The notes below the pieces were generated by a model that was given only the letters and a program-made list of their open reading frames with translations, was not told where the DNA came from and searched no databases. Shown one piece after another: positions 1 to 11,460 of a stretch of DNA of 64,000 nucleotides. Made by a program: the position numbers and the translations under genes. Location: positions 310,001 through 374,000 of the forward strand of contig NW_027445261.1 in NCBI RefSeq assembly GCF_048569485.1. Reading direction: 5' to 3'. The first letter of the stretch is position 1, and each line of letters begins with the position of its first letter. This stretch comes from Anomaloglossus baeobatrachus. Taxonomy: Eukaryota > Chordata > Amphibia > Anura > Aromobatidae.

Positions 1-690
1 CAATTTTTGGCTGCCCTGCCTAAGGGCTATACTATAATACACCCACTTCCTGACAATGGACACTTAATGTTTTGAGGCCCTCATGCATGTCTCTATCCAG
101 GGACAACGTGGAGCCTCCCAATTATTGGCTGCCCTGCCAAAGGGCTATACTACAAAAGACCCACTTCCTTCCAATGGGCACTTCAGGTTTACAGGCCCTC
201 ATGCACGTCTCTATCCAGGGACAACGTGGAGCCTCCCAATTTTTGGCTGCCCTGCCAAAGGGCTATACTACAAAAGACCCACTTCCTTCCAATGGGCACT
301 TCAGGTTTACAGGCCCTCATGCACGTCTCTATCCAGGGACAACGTGGAGCCTCCCAATTTTTGGCTGCCCTGCCTAAGGGCTATACTATAATACACCCAC
401 TTCCTGACACTGGACACTTAATGTTTTGAGGCCCTCATGCACGTCTCTATCCAGGGACAACGTGGAGCCTCCCAATTTTTGGCTGCCCTGCCTAAGGGCT
501 ATACTACAATAGACCCACTTCCTTACAATGGGCACTTCAGGTTTACAGGCCATCATGCACGTCTGTATGCAGGGGCATTGGTGAACCTCACAATTTTGGA
601 CTGCCCTGGCAAAGGAAAATACTACAAAGACTCAGTTCCTCAAAATGGGCACATTAGACTCAGAGGCCTTTATGTACGTCTCTTCTCAGG
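1..690. repeat. 118-bp tandem array inside hAT-1, left arm part
   Basis: The string ggccctcatgc recurs at 76, 194 and 312, giving a period of about 118 bp. Units come in two flavours, one with taatgttttgagg and one with caggtttacagg before that string. Units from about 540 onward are degenerate. Short frames that run through the units are a by-product of the repeat and not genes. Confidence 0.95.
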
Positions 691-1137
691 GACATCGGAG
701 TGCCACACAATGTTTTACGTAAAATCTTTCATGTATTGATCTCAAAAAGTAACATACATTAGCTCTATCTCACTATTGGGTATGTGCCCTTAACATTTCC
801 GCTATGAAAAATCATTTTGGTGTCATTTTGGAAGGTTTTCTGGTGAGTCCGTAAAAATGGCGTAAAACGCGGACAAAATTATTCACAGCTGTGACTTTTG
901 AGTGATAAATGCTTCAAGGGGTCTTCCCCATGCTGTCGCCATGTCATTTGAGCACTCTTCGGAGACTTTTGTGCCATTTTTAGGGTTTCTACATGCTGCC
1001 GGTGGTCATTTCACAAAAATACTCGGGTCTCCCATAGGATAACATTGGGCTCGGTGCTCGGGCCGAGTACACGAGTATCTTGGGAGGCTCGGCCCGAGCT
1101 TCGAGCACCCGAGCTTTTTAGTACTCGCTCATCACTA
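1..1137 (+). mobile_element. End of a hAT-1 copy in the left arm
   Basis: Mirror image of 27126-28262, the transposase-3' end of hAT-1. The element ends ...gctcatcacta at 1137, followed by ctaataaa (1138-1145), the reverse complement of the TTTATTAG duplication that flanks the right-arm copy. The rest of this copy, including any transposase (expected on the + strand), lies left of the window. The subterminal 1040-1130 is rich in CGAGTA/ACTCG and GCTCGGG/CCCGAGC words, as is usual for hAT transposase-binding ends. Confidence 0.9.
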
Positions 1138-1145
1138 CTAATAAA

Positions 1146-1659
1146 CTTAAAAAATAAAAATAAATTGAATAAAAATCATGAATGTTGTGTTATAACAGGA
1201 AATTCGGTGTAAGAATGAATATCCGGGATGAGAGTTCAGCGAATGAGTTATAGAAATTGTTACAAAAAGGAGTGTGTACGGTTTATGCGTAAATTTTCAG
1301 AATGCGTACATGAAAATTATATGTATGTGAGAATGTCCCCCATGCTTTGTAAAAAGTTATTTATGAAAATGTAAATAAAATATATAAAAATGCCTAATTA
1401 TTTATAATTTATGAGAAAGATATATATGTATGGAAGAATGTTATAAGGTGTCCAAGAACCATAAAGAAAAAGGGTGCATATATAATGTTAGAGGTCTAGA
1501 GTTCCACCAGGCTATATCACCCCTAAAGAAATAGAAAGAAGACCTTACTACCTGTGTACCCCAAAAAAAGCTATATTTCTTAGCCAGGATTATGGTGGAG
1601 ATATGCACAAGTGAAATAAGAATATAAAGTAATACAATAAGATTATAAAACCAATATGT
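1146..1659. other. AT-rich stretch with no gene seen
   Basis: Sequence between the hAT-1 target duplication and the start of the Gypsy pol fossil. It is AT-rich with no long frame, no repeat family I recognise and no clear LTR. The mirror copy is 26604-27117. Confidence 0.6.
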
Positions 1660-4600
1660 GTGCATTCATGCACCACCCGGTACGCTACCCTTGCCAAATT
1701 GCTCACTCTAGATCCCCACACGATCCATGAAGCCGTTCCCCCGGTCACACCGCCTGCTGCCGGTTCCCACTCATCCCTGGGGGAGTTAGGCGAGTGGTAT
1801 CGAGAGCTACATGTCGGCACTGATGATACCCCCATACACCACAAGGAAGGGGTATACCGGGTGGTACAGGAGTATGAGCGGGTTTTTAGCAAGCACCCTC
1901 TAGATTTTGGGCAGATTAAAGGGGTTCAACACCACATCCCTACCGGTACACACTCCCCTATTAAAGAGAGATACAGGCCTATTCCCCCTGCGCACTACCA
2001 ATGCGCCAAAGACATGTTGAGGAACATGAAGGAGGCAGTGGTTATTAGGGACAGCTGTAGTCCCTGGGCCGCTCCGTTGGTGCTGGTTAAGAAGAAGGAT
2101 GGCACCATGCGGATGTGTGTGGATTACCGGAAGATTAACCAGATAACGCATAAGGATGCTTACCCTCTGCCCCGCATCAAAGAGTCCCTGGCCTCGCTGA
2201 GAACCGCTAACTACTTCTCCACCCTTGACCTCACCAGCGGGTACTGGCAGGTGGCCGTGGCACCGGAAGACCGAGAGAAGACTGCCTATGGGACCGTTTT
2301 GCTGTACTTGGATGATGTGATTGTGTACTCACAGACGTATGAAGCCCACCTGGAGCACCTAGCCGAGGTGTTCGCGTCCCTTGCCAAGTATGGGATGAAG
2401 TTGAAGCCCTCAAAGTGTCATCTGCTGAAACCCAGAGTGCAGTACCTAGGACATGTGGTTGGTGCGGAAGGTGTCGCCCCCAACCCCGAGAAGATCACCG
2501 CCATCCAAGACTGGCCGAGACCGACCACAGTGAGGGAAGTGAGGCAGTTTCTGGGCCTGGTGGGATATTACCGTCGCTTCATTAAGGGGTACACAAAGAT
2601 GGCTGTCCCCATGCAAGACCTCCTCGTAGGACAGACCAAGGGTGGTAGATCCCTAGTAGCCCCATTGGTGTGGGAAGAAAAGCATGAGGAATCCTTCCGC
2701 CAGCTGAGAACAGCCCTGACCGGAGAGGAAATCCTAGCGTACCCTGACTACAGCCGCCCATTCATCCTCTACACCGACGCCAGCAATGTGGGCTTGGGGG
2801 CTGTTCTATCCCAGGTCCAAGACAGAAGGGAAAAGGTAATAGCTTATGCTAGCCGAAAACTCCGACCGACTGAGAGGAACCCTGAGAACTACATCTCCTT
2901 CAAGCTTGAGCTCTTGGCACTGGTGTGGGCTATCACCGAGCGGTTCCGCCATTACCTGGCAGCAGCCAAGTTCACCGCGTACACAGACAATAACCTGCTG
3001 ACCCATCTAGATACGGCCAAGCTGGGCGCGTTGGAGCAGCGATGGGTGACCAGGTTAGCCAACTACGATTTCACCATCAAGTACCGGGCCGGCCGTACCA
3101 ACGTCAATGCCAATGCACTCTCCCGGATGCCCCACCTGTCGGAAGAGGGGCCAGAGGATGATGACCTCGAAGAGATCGAGTTGCCTGCATTTCACCGGCC
3201 ATTCACTGAGAAGGTGCACGTCTACCAACAACGGGTGAACCTGGATCCGCTGCCCCGACAGGACTGGCAGGAAGCTCAGGACCAGGCACCTGCTGTCCGC
3301 CTGGTCAAGACTCTAGTGGAACAGGGTTCTGCTGGGATAGACCCTGCTGCCCCTGCCGAAGCCCAACGTCTGTGGCAAGAACGGACCCGGCTATACCTAC
3401 ACCAGGGGAAGTTGTATCGCGAGCTGATTAATCCAAAGACTCACGAGAAGATCCGCCAGCTGGTGATTCCCCAGGCTAACGTGCCCACCGTCCTGCAAGC
3501 ATACCATGATGGTGCAGTGCACTTCGGGTGGAAGAAGCTAGAGATGTTGTTAAGAGAGCGGTTCTATTGGAGTGGAATGCGGGAATCTGTGGAGGCCTGG
3601 TGCCGAGAATGTGGCCCTTGCGCATTGAGAAGGAAGGACGAGGCCAGCCAGAAGGCACCCCTACACCCGATCATTACACACCAACCGCTGGAGCTGGTTG
3701 CCCTTGACCATGTAAAGCTCACCCCCAGCCGAAGTGGGTACACCTACGCTCTGACCATCGTAGACCACTACTCGAGGTTCCTGGTGGTTGTCCCAGTTAA
3801 GGACTTAACCGGCCGCACCGCTGCTAAGGCTTTCCAGGCTTATTTCTGTTGACCGCATTGGTACCCGGAGAGGGTGCTTACCGACCAGGGTCCGGCCTTT
3901 GAAGCAGAGGTATTCCAGGAATTCTGCCAGTTGTACGGCTGCAAGAAAATCCGGACCACGCCTTACCACGCCCAAACCAATGGCATTTGTGAAAAGATGA
4001 ACCACTTGGTCCTGGGCCTCCTCAAGACGTTACCACTGGAAGAGCGGAACCTGTGGCTGGAGAAGCTACCTGACCTGGTCGATATGTACAACAACATCCC
4101 TTCCAGCTCTACGAAATTCACTCCAGCATACCTGATGAGAGCTCGTCCCGGCCGGCTACCAGTGGATCTGGAAATGGGCTTGGAAGCTTCAGAAGCACTC
4201 CTGTTGACAGCTGAATGGGACACTCGGCGGAGGACACAGTACCGACAGGTCCAGGAGTATGTTGAAAAGAACTTGTGCCAGAGTCGGGGACAACAGGAGC
4301 AGTGCTTCAACAAGAAGGCGCCTGCCGGTTCCTTCCAACCTGGGGATGTAGTGCTGAAGCGGAAAAGAAGGGCCCACAAGCTGGATGATCAATGGGAAAA
4401 AACCCCGTATGTAGTCCAGCCCACAGGATGGGAGAATGGGAAGGCCTACCAGATCAGCCGTGACCAGGGGGGGACTTTGGCCACGGTTTCCCGAGACCAC
4501 CTGAAGAAGTGCCCACCAGCATTGAGAGTAGCGGATGAGGCTCCAGTTCCCAGTCCAGTGGAGAAGGAAAAAGAGGTAATCCACACCATGATGGGTGATT

Positions 4601-4887
4601 TTCCAGCAGACTGGCCTACACAGAACGGTGCGGTGATCCTTCCAGTGATACTGTTCCCACAACCCGTGGATGAAGAAATGATGGAAACGGTTAACCGCGA
4701 GCCAGTGCCCAGGGATGTACCTGTACCCAGCTCCCCTACGCCTCCGCCTGCCCCACATGATAGCAGGGAGGAGGAACTGACTGTTCCCTCTGCCCCACTG
4801 CCTGTCACCACTGACACCGGACCCCGAAGGTCCACTCGCCCCAACCTAGGTAGACCCCCACTTAGGTACAGGGAAACTACTCTTTAA
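1660..4887 (+). mobile_element. Ty3/Gypsy pol fossil (left arm)
   Basis: A long stretch of Ty3/Gypsy-type pol. Visible in order: reverse transcriptase (LVLVKKKDGTMRMCVDYRKI, YLDDVIVYS, YLGHVV), RNase H (FILYTDASNVGLGAVLSQ, AYTDNNLLTHL), a zinc-binding HHCC integrase segment (YWSGMRESVEAWCRECGPC), integrase core (LTDQGPAFEAEVFQEF, TTPYHAQTNG) and a proline-rich C-terminal tail. No gag or protease is seen on the 5' side. It is broken, with a small number of breaks, yet well preserved, so I judge it fairly young. The facing copy is 23376-26603; the two are nearly identical because they are products of one palindrome, and their similarity does not date the insertion. Confidence 0.93.
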
Positions 4888-5496
4888 AAGGGGGGGCTTT
4901 ATGTGTTGAGTGTACCAGTTTGAAAGTTTTAAATGATAAGTAAAGATGATCAACCAAAGAAGTTTACCTGATTGAACCGTGATTAAACCGGCCGTTGCCG
5001 GCAACTGTTGTCCCCGTAGGGACTGTGCAACCATTGCGTAAGGAACTGCTTACGGACAAGCCCGAGAACTTGCAGGGCAACCACAAACTTAGTGCAATGT
5101 AAATAAAAATGTTTGTTGGCTTGACACCGTTACCGCCTCCGGAGAGGCTGATTTGGGAGGATGGGCCTGGAGGAAAGGGATGGCCTAGGCCCGCCACTAC
5201 CGTAACCGGTGGCGATCCTCCGGGGGTTCAGGGGTCCCCTTGGACGTGGGCCCCCTGAAAGAGACAGAACCCGCTCGGGCAACTTGGTGCTGGACTGGGG
5301 TCAAGGGGTGCTGCCCGCTTCTTAGGGGCAGCATCAGGGCCAGGTTGTTTGGGTGGGAGAAGAGCGGAAGCTGTACCGTTGTAAAATGTTTATGATGCTT
5401 TTACATGTTTTACCGTTTTATTCTTTTTCAGTTGTGAAAATAAAACCGCTGATGGACGGGCAGCCCGCGGACGGTCTGCATTTTACTATAGGGGAA
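4888..5496 (+). mobile_element. Polypurine tract and LTR-like 3' region of the Gypsy fossil
   Basis: Just after pol comes a purine tract (aaaaggggggg) followed by tgtgttgagtgt, the usual layout at the start of a 3' LTR. The region has an aataaa at about 5101 and a second near 5440. I cannot fix its 3' edge. The mirror copy is 22765-23375. Confidence 0.55.
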
Positions 5497-6130
5497 TGTG
5501 GCGCCCTGGACAAGCCAGGTCGTCACAGGTACTACACCAACACACTCTACACTCCGGCTAGGCACACCGAAGCTAAACACAAATCCTAGTTGCCTTCCTC
5601 CAGGGGCTGATGTCCACACCAGGGGGTGGGCCAGGCGGTTGATCCCACCCACCGAGGAGTTCACAGTCCTGGAGGCGGGAAAAGGAGTCAGATTAGAGAT
5701 CAGTTTTGGAGTTAGAGAAGTGAAGAGGAAAGGAGACTGACCGTGTCCGGGTGTGTGGCCCGGGCACTCAGCAAGGTTGGCAGATGGTGGTGACCTTCTG
5801 CAGGAGAGGCTGATTGGAGTGAACCGTACGGACCGGGGATGGGCGGTGGCCCGCCGGTACCAGATCGGGGAGTGAAGAGAAGCCAGCACCATCCGGCAGG
5901 GCCTACGGACCCCGACCAGGCTAGGAGTCGCCGTAAAACCGGTCAAATCCGTTAGCGACAGGAACCTCCAGGGTTTCCCAGCAGTCAAGACCCGATTGAA
6001 GGCAACAGCTCACACCGTAGAGGGAAGCACAGTCACCGCCAAGGCTACAGTTCCCAGGGCCAGAGCCTGCGGGCAAAAGGGGCTCCCTCAGCATCCATCC
6101 AAGCTGGGGAGCGGGTTACCGGTGGGAAGC
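5497..6130 (+). mobile_element. Gypsy-type LTR fragment
   Basis: Starts tgtggcgccctggacaagcc and matches, in the same order, the reverse complement of the solo LTR at 48826-49739: shared blocks include the TGTGRCGCCCTGG start, gatgtccacaccagg, ccgaggagttcacag and the late cctgcgggcaaa block. It stops before the LTR's 3' end and runs straight into a pol fragment at about 6131. Mirror copy: 22131-22764. Confidence 0.7.
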
Positions 6131-6558
6131 CCGCTAGATTTTGGGGGAATAAAAGGGGTCCAACACCACATCCCCACAGGTGCACACCCACCCATCAAAG
6201 AGAGCTATAAGCCAATACCACCTTCACATTGCCAGTGTACCAAGGACATGTTGAGCAACATGAAGGCGGCTGGGGTTATCCGTGACAGTTGTAGCCTTTG
6301 GGCAGCTCTGTTGATCCTGTTAAAAAAGAAGGACGGCACCACTCCCCGTATAGAGGAATCGCTAGCTGCATTGAGAACTGCAAATTATTTTTCTACCCTT
6401 GATCTCACTAGTCACTATTGGCAAGTGTCCGTTGCTGAGGCAGACCGGGAGAAGACCGCCTTCGCCACCCCTATGGGTCTCTGCGAGTTCAAAAGCATGC
6501 CCTTCGAGCTGTGCAATGCGCCAGGAACCTTCCAGAGGCTGATGGAATGCTGCTTGGG
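6131..6558 (+). mobile_element. Gypsy reverse transcriptase fragment (left arm, outer)
   Basis: Encodes Gypsy RT stretches, for example PPSHCQCTKDMLSNMKAAGV, YFSTLDLTSHYWQVSVAEAD and MECCLG. It is a different Gypsy copy from 1660-4887 (related protein, clearly diverged DNA) and closely related to the fragment at 8484-9230. Broken fossil; mirror copy 21703-22130. Confidence 0.85.
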
Positions 6559-6788
6559 ACAAGATTTTAGGGTGTATAAAAAGGGAGATTAGATCCCGTG
6601 ATCCCAACGTATTGTTACACCTCTATAAATCACTTGTAAGGCTACATCTGGAATATGGGAACCAGTTTTGGGCTCCACATTTTAATAAGGACATTCAGAA
6701 GTTAGAGTCAGTTCAAAGGTGGGCAACTAGACTACTACAAGGAATGGAAGGCCTCCCATATGATGACAAGTTGAAAAAGTTATTAAGT
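6559..6788 (+). mobile_element. LINE (CR1/L2-type) RT fragment
   Basis: Translates to a piece of the post-palm part of a non-LTR reverse transcriptase: LVRLHLEYGNQFWAPHF, KDIQKLESVQRWATRLL, GMEGLPYDDKLKKL. This matches the RT C-terminus of the LINE at 13750-14875 (LVRPHLEYCVQFWSPIY, DIAELERVQRRATKI). It abuts the Gypsy RT piece without a visible spacer. Mirror copy 21473-21702. Confidence 0.8.
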
Positions 6789-6925
6789 GATTATTGGCTG
6801 CAATGGGGCTTTCTGGCTGGTGCCAGCCTCTCTTCTTAGCACACAGGAACCACAATCCCTACACCATGCTTCAATGGATTCTCTCATCCCAGCCCAGTAA
6901 AACTACATATTTTACACAGTCATAA
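6789..6925 (-). mobile_element. Gypsy integrase fragment
   Basis: Read on the minus strand this gives the zinc-binding stretch of a Gypsy integrase (GMRESIEAWCRDCGSCVLRR and following). Its flank ttttacacagtcataagcagcc also occurs beside the Penelope-like clusters at 52873 and, slightly changed, 60883. Mirror copy 21336-21472. Confidence 0.7.
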
Positions 6926-7227
6926 GCAGCCAAAAGGGATCTATTCTATTCAATTGCAAATGATCTAGATAAGACTGAGAATAAGATACTGCACGGGACA
7001 TAGCAGAGTTGGTCAAGTTGAGGGGAGATGAGTTTGCTATTTGGCACAGCTTTTTGCATCAATAAAGCAAGTAAAAGGTGTGAAAGATAAAAAAAAGGGT
7101 GAAAGTGTGAAAAGTGAATTGGCCAAATTGAGGTGCATATAAAGTTTTTGCTTTCTTTCAATTCACTAATGGGGCTCATTTGAATCAGGTGAATTGAGTT
7201 CTGCTTTTGGAAACTGGGTTAAGAAGG

Positions 7228-7601
7228 GGTGCACCGGTCCTGGAGGTACTGCAATACCAGGTCAATGCGTGCAGTGGACAGAGCAAGATTTTTTCCATCT
7301 CCTTGTTCTAAAAATCCATTTAATATATGGTCCCCAGAGAGGGGACGTATCAGATATTAAACTGATAAGAACAGATTTAATTTTTTTTTTTTTCTGTTTA
7401 TCAGTAGGACTTCAAAATAACAAAGGTGATCGCCTCCCGTTGCCTGGGAACCGTCCAGGCACAAGAGGGCTATGTGTCACCAGAAGGCGCACACACTTCC
7501 TCAAGGCCGGCAGACGTGCAATCCCAGGCACCTTCCAGTACCGACCAAGGTAGCGTCCTCCGAAACTACACTTGATCTTAGCCAAAAGGCCGAGAAGCTA
7601 T
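7228..7601 (-). pseudogene. U2 snRNA copy split by an insert (left arm)
   Basis: Minus-strand mirror of the U2 copy at 20660-21033. The U2 5' end (tagcttctcggccttttgg) lies at 7582-7600 and the rest at 7228-7376; about 188 bp of foreign sequence (7377-7564) separates them. The 3' box GTTTCCAAAAGCAGA follows at 7200-7214. A full description is given under the right-arm copy. Confidence 0.9.
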
Positions 7602-7999
7602 AACCCGAATTGGTTACGGCCTTGAGTGGCACCCTGGCCTATACCGGACACATCTTAGGGAGAGGGAGACAAACCCACGCCTACAGAAGACATTTTGTCA
7701 CCCAAGCCAACCCTTGAAAAGGCTGTTTTGCAGAGCAAAAACAAGAAGAATGGTGCTTTTTGCAGCCGCCGCCCACTGCAATGAATCTGAATAACTCCTC
7801 CTTTTGGACACAAGCACCTCCCCTCCCCCTTGCAGTCTTTCCAATTCATGATACAAAAAGACGGACGGACAGGACAGGACAGGACAGGCTGCCTGACTTT
7901 CCGTCACTGCCACCCTTTGCCATCCTTGCCCGTAGAAAGCCCTTTCATCATCCCCAAACCCTAATCTTTTCCCTTCCCTTCCCAGATGCGTCTCACTCC

Positions 8000-8214
8000 C
8001 TTTCATTAGGAAGTGAGCGCAGCCTTTTCTCCGTTCTGCACATGCGCGACGTTAAACACAAATGCGCAGGCGTGCGTTCCATTACCCTCACTGCATTCCA
8101 CTCCCATACAGGAAGTGGGCGCAGCTATTACTACGGTCGCACATAAAAGAACCCACGGCCACCACTGCACATAGCTGACTCCACCACAGGACACCCACTT
8201 CTACACCAACGCAG
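8000..8214 (+). promoter_or_regulatory. Promoter-like block with TATA element and first-exon donor (left arm)
   Basis: A GC-rich stretch with two GGAAGTG Ets-like words (8011 and 8111), NRF1-like words (catgcgcgac, aatgcgcaggcg), then acataaaag at 8141 as a TATA candidate, about 70 bp of leader and a consensus donor gcag|gtaaga at 8214/8215. About 80 bp on, ttagttgcag looks like an acceptor. It resembles a vertebrate promoter plus a non-coding first exon, but which transcript it belonged to is unknown; the SET exons lie on the other strand. Inference only. Confidence 0.35.
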
Positions 8215-8483
8215 GTAAGACAGGATCGGCACCTCTATGCTCCCGTTACAATCAGGCTCAGTCACCATGTGATAACGCTCTCAACTCTTTAGTTGCAGGC
8301 TCCCCTTGCATCACCTCCACTGGCTGTGCTGCCATTTCCTCTCCCACCTGGAAGGTATACTTTATTCCACTATTTTCCTGTTTCTCTCTTCCCCCTTTTC
8401 CCATAACCTACTTTTATCTGCATTTGTGGGGTATCTATATGCTATTTACATCATAGTTTTATTCATTAATAAGGAAGGGAAGA

Positions 8484-9230
8484 GTGCCCATGAGAGTGTT
8501 GAACTGCGGAGAGCAAGAGATTAAGCTGCTCCGATTTGCCACCATTGATAAGCTGTTCTCAGTAGATACACATGCTATCCAAACAGCAGCATCCACCATT
8601 GCTTCAGCCCACCCATTCAGTGACAGCTCACCAAGTCAGCCAGAGGAGTGGTGTAAGGAATTACACGTAGGCACTGACTCCACACCTTCACATCACAAGA
8701 AGGGGGTCTACAGGCTAGTGCAAGAATACGAGCAAGTCTTCAGCAAACATCCGCTAGACTTTTGAAGAATAAAAGGGGTCAAACACTACATCCCCACAAG
8801 TGCACACCCACCCATCAAAGAGAGATATAAGCCAAAACTACCTGCACATTACCAATGTACCAAGGACATGTTGAGCAACATGAAGGAGGCTGGGGTTATC
8901 CGTGACAGTTGTAGCCTCTGGGCAGCTCCGTTGGTCCTGTTAAAGAAGAAGGACAGCACCACTCCCCTGTATTGAGGAATAGCTAGCTGCATTGAGAACT
9001 GCAAATTATTTTTCTACCCTTGATCTCACTAGTCGCTATTGGCAAGTGTCCGTTGCTGAGGCAGACCGGGAGAAGACCGCCTTTGCCACCCCGATGGGTC
9101 TCTGCGAGTTCAAAAGCATGCCCTTCGAGCTGTGCAATTTGCCAGGAACCTTCCAGAGGCTGATGGAATGCTGCTTGGGACACCGAAACTTTGAAACGGT
9201 ACTGCTATACCTTTATGATGTTATTGTTTA
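8484..9230 (+). mobile_element. Gypsy RT fragment (left arm, inner)
   Basis: Encodes the pol stretch before and within RT: ELHVGTDSTPSHHKKGVYRL, VQEYEQVFSKHPLDF, YFSTLDLTSRYWQVSVAEAD, and it ends at VLLYLYDVIVYS. Same Gypsy subfamily as 6131-6558. Broken fossil. Mirror 19031-19777; a third copy lies at 57789-58535. Confidence 0.85.
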
Positions 9231-9350
9231 TTCTAAAGCAAACAAGATTTTAGGGTGTATAAAAAGGGAGATTAGATCCGGTGATCCCAACGTATTGTTA
9301 CCCCTCTATAAATGACTTGTAAGGCCACATCTGGAATATGGGGTAAAGTC
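9231..9350 (+). mobile_element. Short LINE fragment fused to the Gypsy RT piece
   Basis: Directly after the Gypsy YLYDVIVYS stretch the sequence gives ANKILGCIKREI and NVLLPLYK, a piece of the same LINE type as 6559-6788 and 13750-14875 (ANKIMGCIKRGI, LPLYKSLVRPHLEYC). Mirror 18911-19030. Confidence 0.75.
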
Positions 9351-9609
9351 CTGAGCAGGTTGATAACCATTGGTTTGAGCATGGTAGGGTGTAGTGCGCA
9401 TCTTCCTGCATCGGTAAAAGCTGCAGAAGTCCTTGAAGATTTCCGCTTCAAAGGCTGTGCCTTGATCTGTGAGGACTCTCTCTGAGTAGCCATGAGGTCT
9501 GCATAAGTGTGCTTGGAAGACCTTCGCTGCAGTATGGGCCATTAGATCTTTGACTTGTACCACAACCATAAATCTCGAGTAGTTGTCTACCATCGTAAGT
9601 GCATACGTG
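9351..9609 (-). mobile_element. Gypsy integrase core fragment beside SET exon (left arm)
   Basis: Minus strand: YALTMVDNYSRFMVVVQVKD, ERVLTDQGTAFEAEIFKDF and TTPYHAQTNG, an integrase core piece. It joins the SET-domain exon at 9610 without a spacer. Mirror 18652-18910. Confidence 0.85.
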
Positions 9610-9884
9610 AGCTCGCCTCGATATTCTGCAACAAAACTCCCTTTTTCGATTTCAGTTTCAGCAAACACTCCTCTTCCTGTAGAAAATATTTATCATTACC
9701 TAAGACAGTCATTCTAATGCATGACAATATTAAGGCAATTTAGTTAAAACTTGTTTTAACTCACCTTTAAGGGGATTGATGTATTTCATGGTCAATCCAG
9801 GTTTGTCAGTGATGGCACTGACATAATGTATGGCGTCTTTTTCGGGCGTTATCCTTTGCCTTTTCATTGTGAAAATCCAGTTGC
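9610..9884 (-). pseudogene. KMT5A-like SET-domain exons (left arm)
   Basis: Mirror of 18377-18651: exon with ATG at 9867, intron 9677-9764, second exon 9610-9676. See the right-arm copy for the reading. It is an isolated gene fragment; most of the SET domain, including the cofactor and catalytic motifs, is absent. Confidence 0.75.
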
Positions 9885-10114
9885 CTATATCAAAGCAAAT
9901 TCTACTACTTGTAAAGTATGCAGAAAATGAAATGTAGAACATATAACATCAACTGCTTAGGAACGCATCATAGGTTAGTACTTAAAAGGATATTGTCATG
10001 TTCTAGTCATAATGCAAGCTGGACATTTTTCATGTTACCCTGTAATCGCCGGCCTGTTCTAATGCTCACAAGCCAAGATATAGGCTCAGCTGCTAAGGCT
10101 TCCCTCTGCCTTCT

Positions 10115-11460
10115 GAATGAAACTTGAATATGTCTGGGTCACTGTGTATATAGCAGGTGCTCAGAAAAAATAGAAGTCAATTCAATAGAAATAGCTCTGG
10201 CACACTATAGTGATCAATAACGTAAGAAAAGAACTCTTGGAATGCTGAAAATTCTTTATTTGTGCAAAAGGATAATTCATCCAACGTTTCGACCTTGTTT
10301 TTAGGTCTTTATCAAGGATAAAGTTATCTAAGATCATAAAGGGTTACAAAACCATATAAACACGTAATTAGTACATAGTACAACATAACAGTACAATATA
10401 TTGCTACTTGAGAGTACAATGGGTCAAATGACCATGATGCACATACAAAAAATTTTTCCAAAGCCATAGTGAAAACATTTGTACTGAGGAAAGAAAATTT
10501 CCACATGACCTATCTGGAGAAACATTCTGGATCAAACAACCAAAAATAGTCAAGCAGGTAAATACACACCTATATGGATAACAGGATGATATGTGTTCAA
10601 TTGTATAGCGTCATTGCCATTAAGGTACAAATGGAAAACTTGCAATCCTATATAGTGAAGGAAATGAACACATATCATATCAAAGAACACAGGAACATGG
10701 GTGTGAGAAAAACCTCAATGTTTATACTTTGTTCTTTATAATGGTGTGAACATGTATATGTCTCAGTACCTTATGCACTTGAGAATTCTAGTGAGTAGAT
10801 CATGAAAGCCTATTTCAGAACTGGAATCGGTAAATAATTGTAGGTGGAATCTAAATGAAAAGATGGTACAAGTGTTATCATGACACGTGGGCTATAACAC
10901 AATGGACCGTGTGACAAAGAAGAAAGGAGAGAAAGAAGAGGAAGAAAATGCAACTACCTGTAACATTACGTGATAGTCACTGGTAAGTATCACTTGACAA
11001 TTCAAGTGAAAAAGGATTCCTTTATTAAAGGGTTCTCAGTCGCCTCAGGATCATGAAATACTAGGGTAAATGATATGAGAATGGGTAAGAAGCACCACTA
11101 AAGGAAATATGAGATGCAGGACATATATCTATAAACCCCTGAACTACATGATAGAAATAAAAAGAAGAAAAAAGAAAAAAAAGAAGAAAGAAGAAGAACA
11201 CATAGAATGCGGAAAGAGAATGGGTACAACTACCTGAGTTACTGCAGGGAGGCCCCTGGTTGGTATTGTGAGGGTTAGTGGAATTCCTTCACTGAAGGGT
11301 TCTCAGTTGCCTCAGGTTCGTGAAAAATGCTATAGACAAATAATGCCCGGAGAAAAGGGGTTCATATACAGCGAATAATGGTAATACAAGGTACATGTGT
11401 CACATGTAATAGTATATATATATATATTGTACTAAGCTCTACACCAGAAATAGAAAGTAG
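10115..11460 (-). mobile_element. Penelope-like insertion with 14-bp target duplication (left arm)
   Basis: Flanked on both sides by the same 14 bases (tccctctgccttct at 10101-10114 and 11461-11474). The 1346-bp insert has no long frame. It carries a hammerhead-like motif (10281-10317, minus strand), a purine-rich run near 11160-11205 and a short (ta)n near 11410. Mirror 16801-18146. Confidence 0.7.

Noticed and set aside
1441-1892. Minus-strand frames opposite the Gypsy pol start
   Set aside because: Shadow frames with no recognisable protein.
3963-4844. Minus-strand frames of 130-190 codons under Gypsy integrase
   Set aside because: Shadows of the pol coding strand; low-complexity translations.
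7698-8146. Frames of about 100-130 codons on both strands upstream of U2
   Set aside because: GC-rich promoter-like sequence; translations have no domain and overlap on opposite strands.
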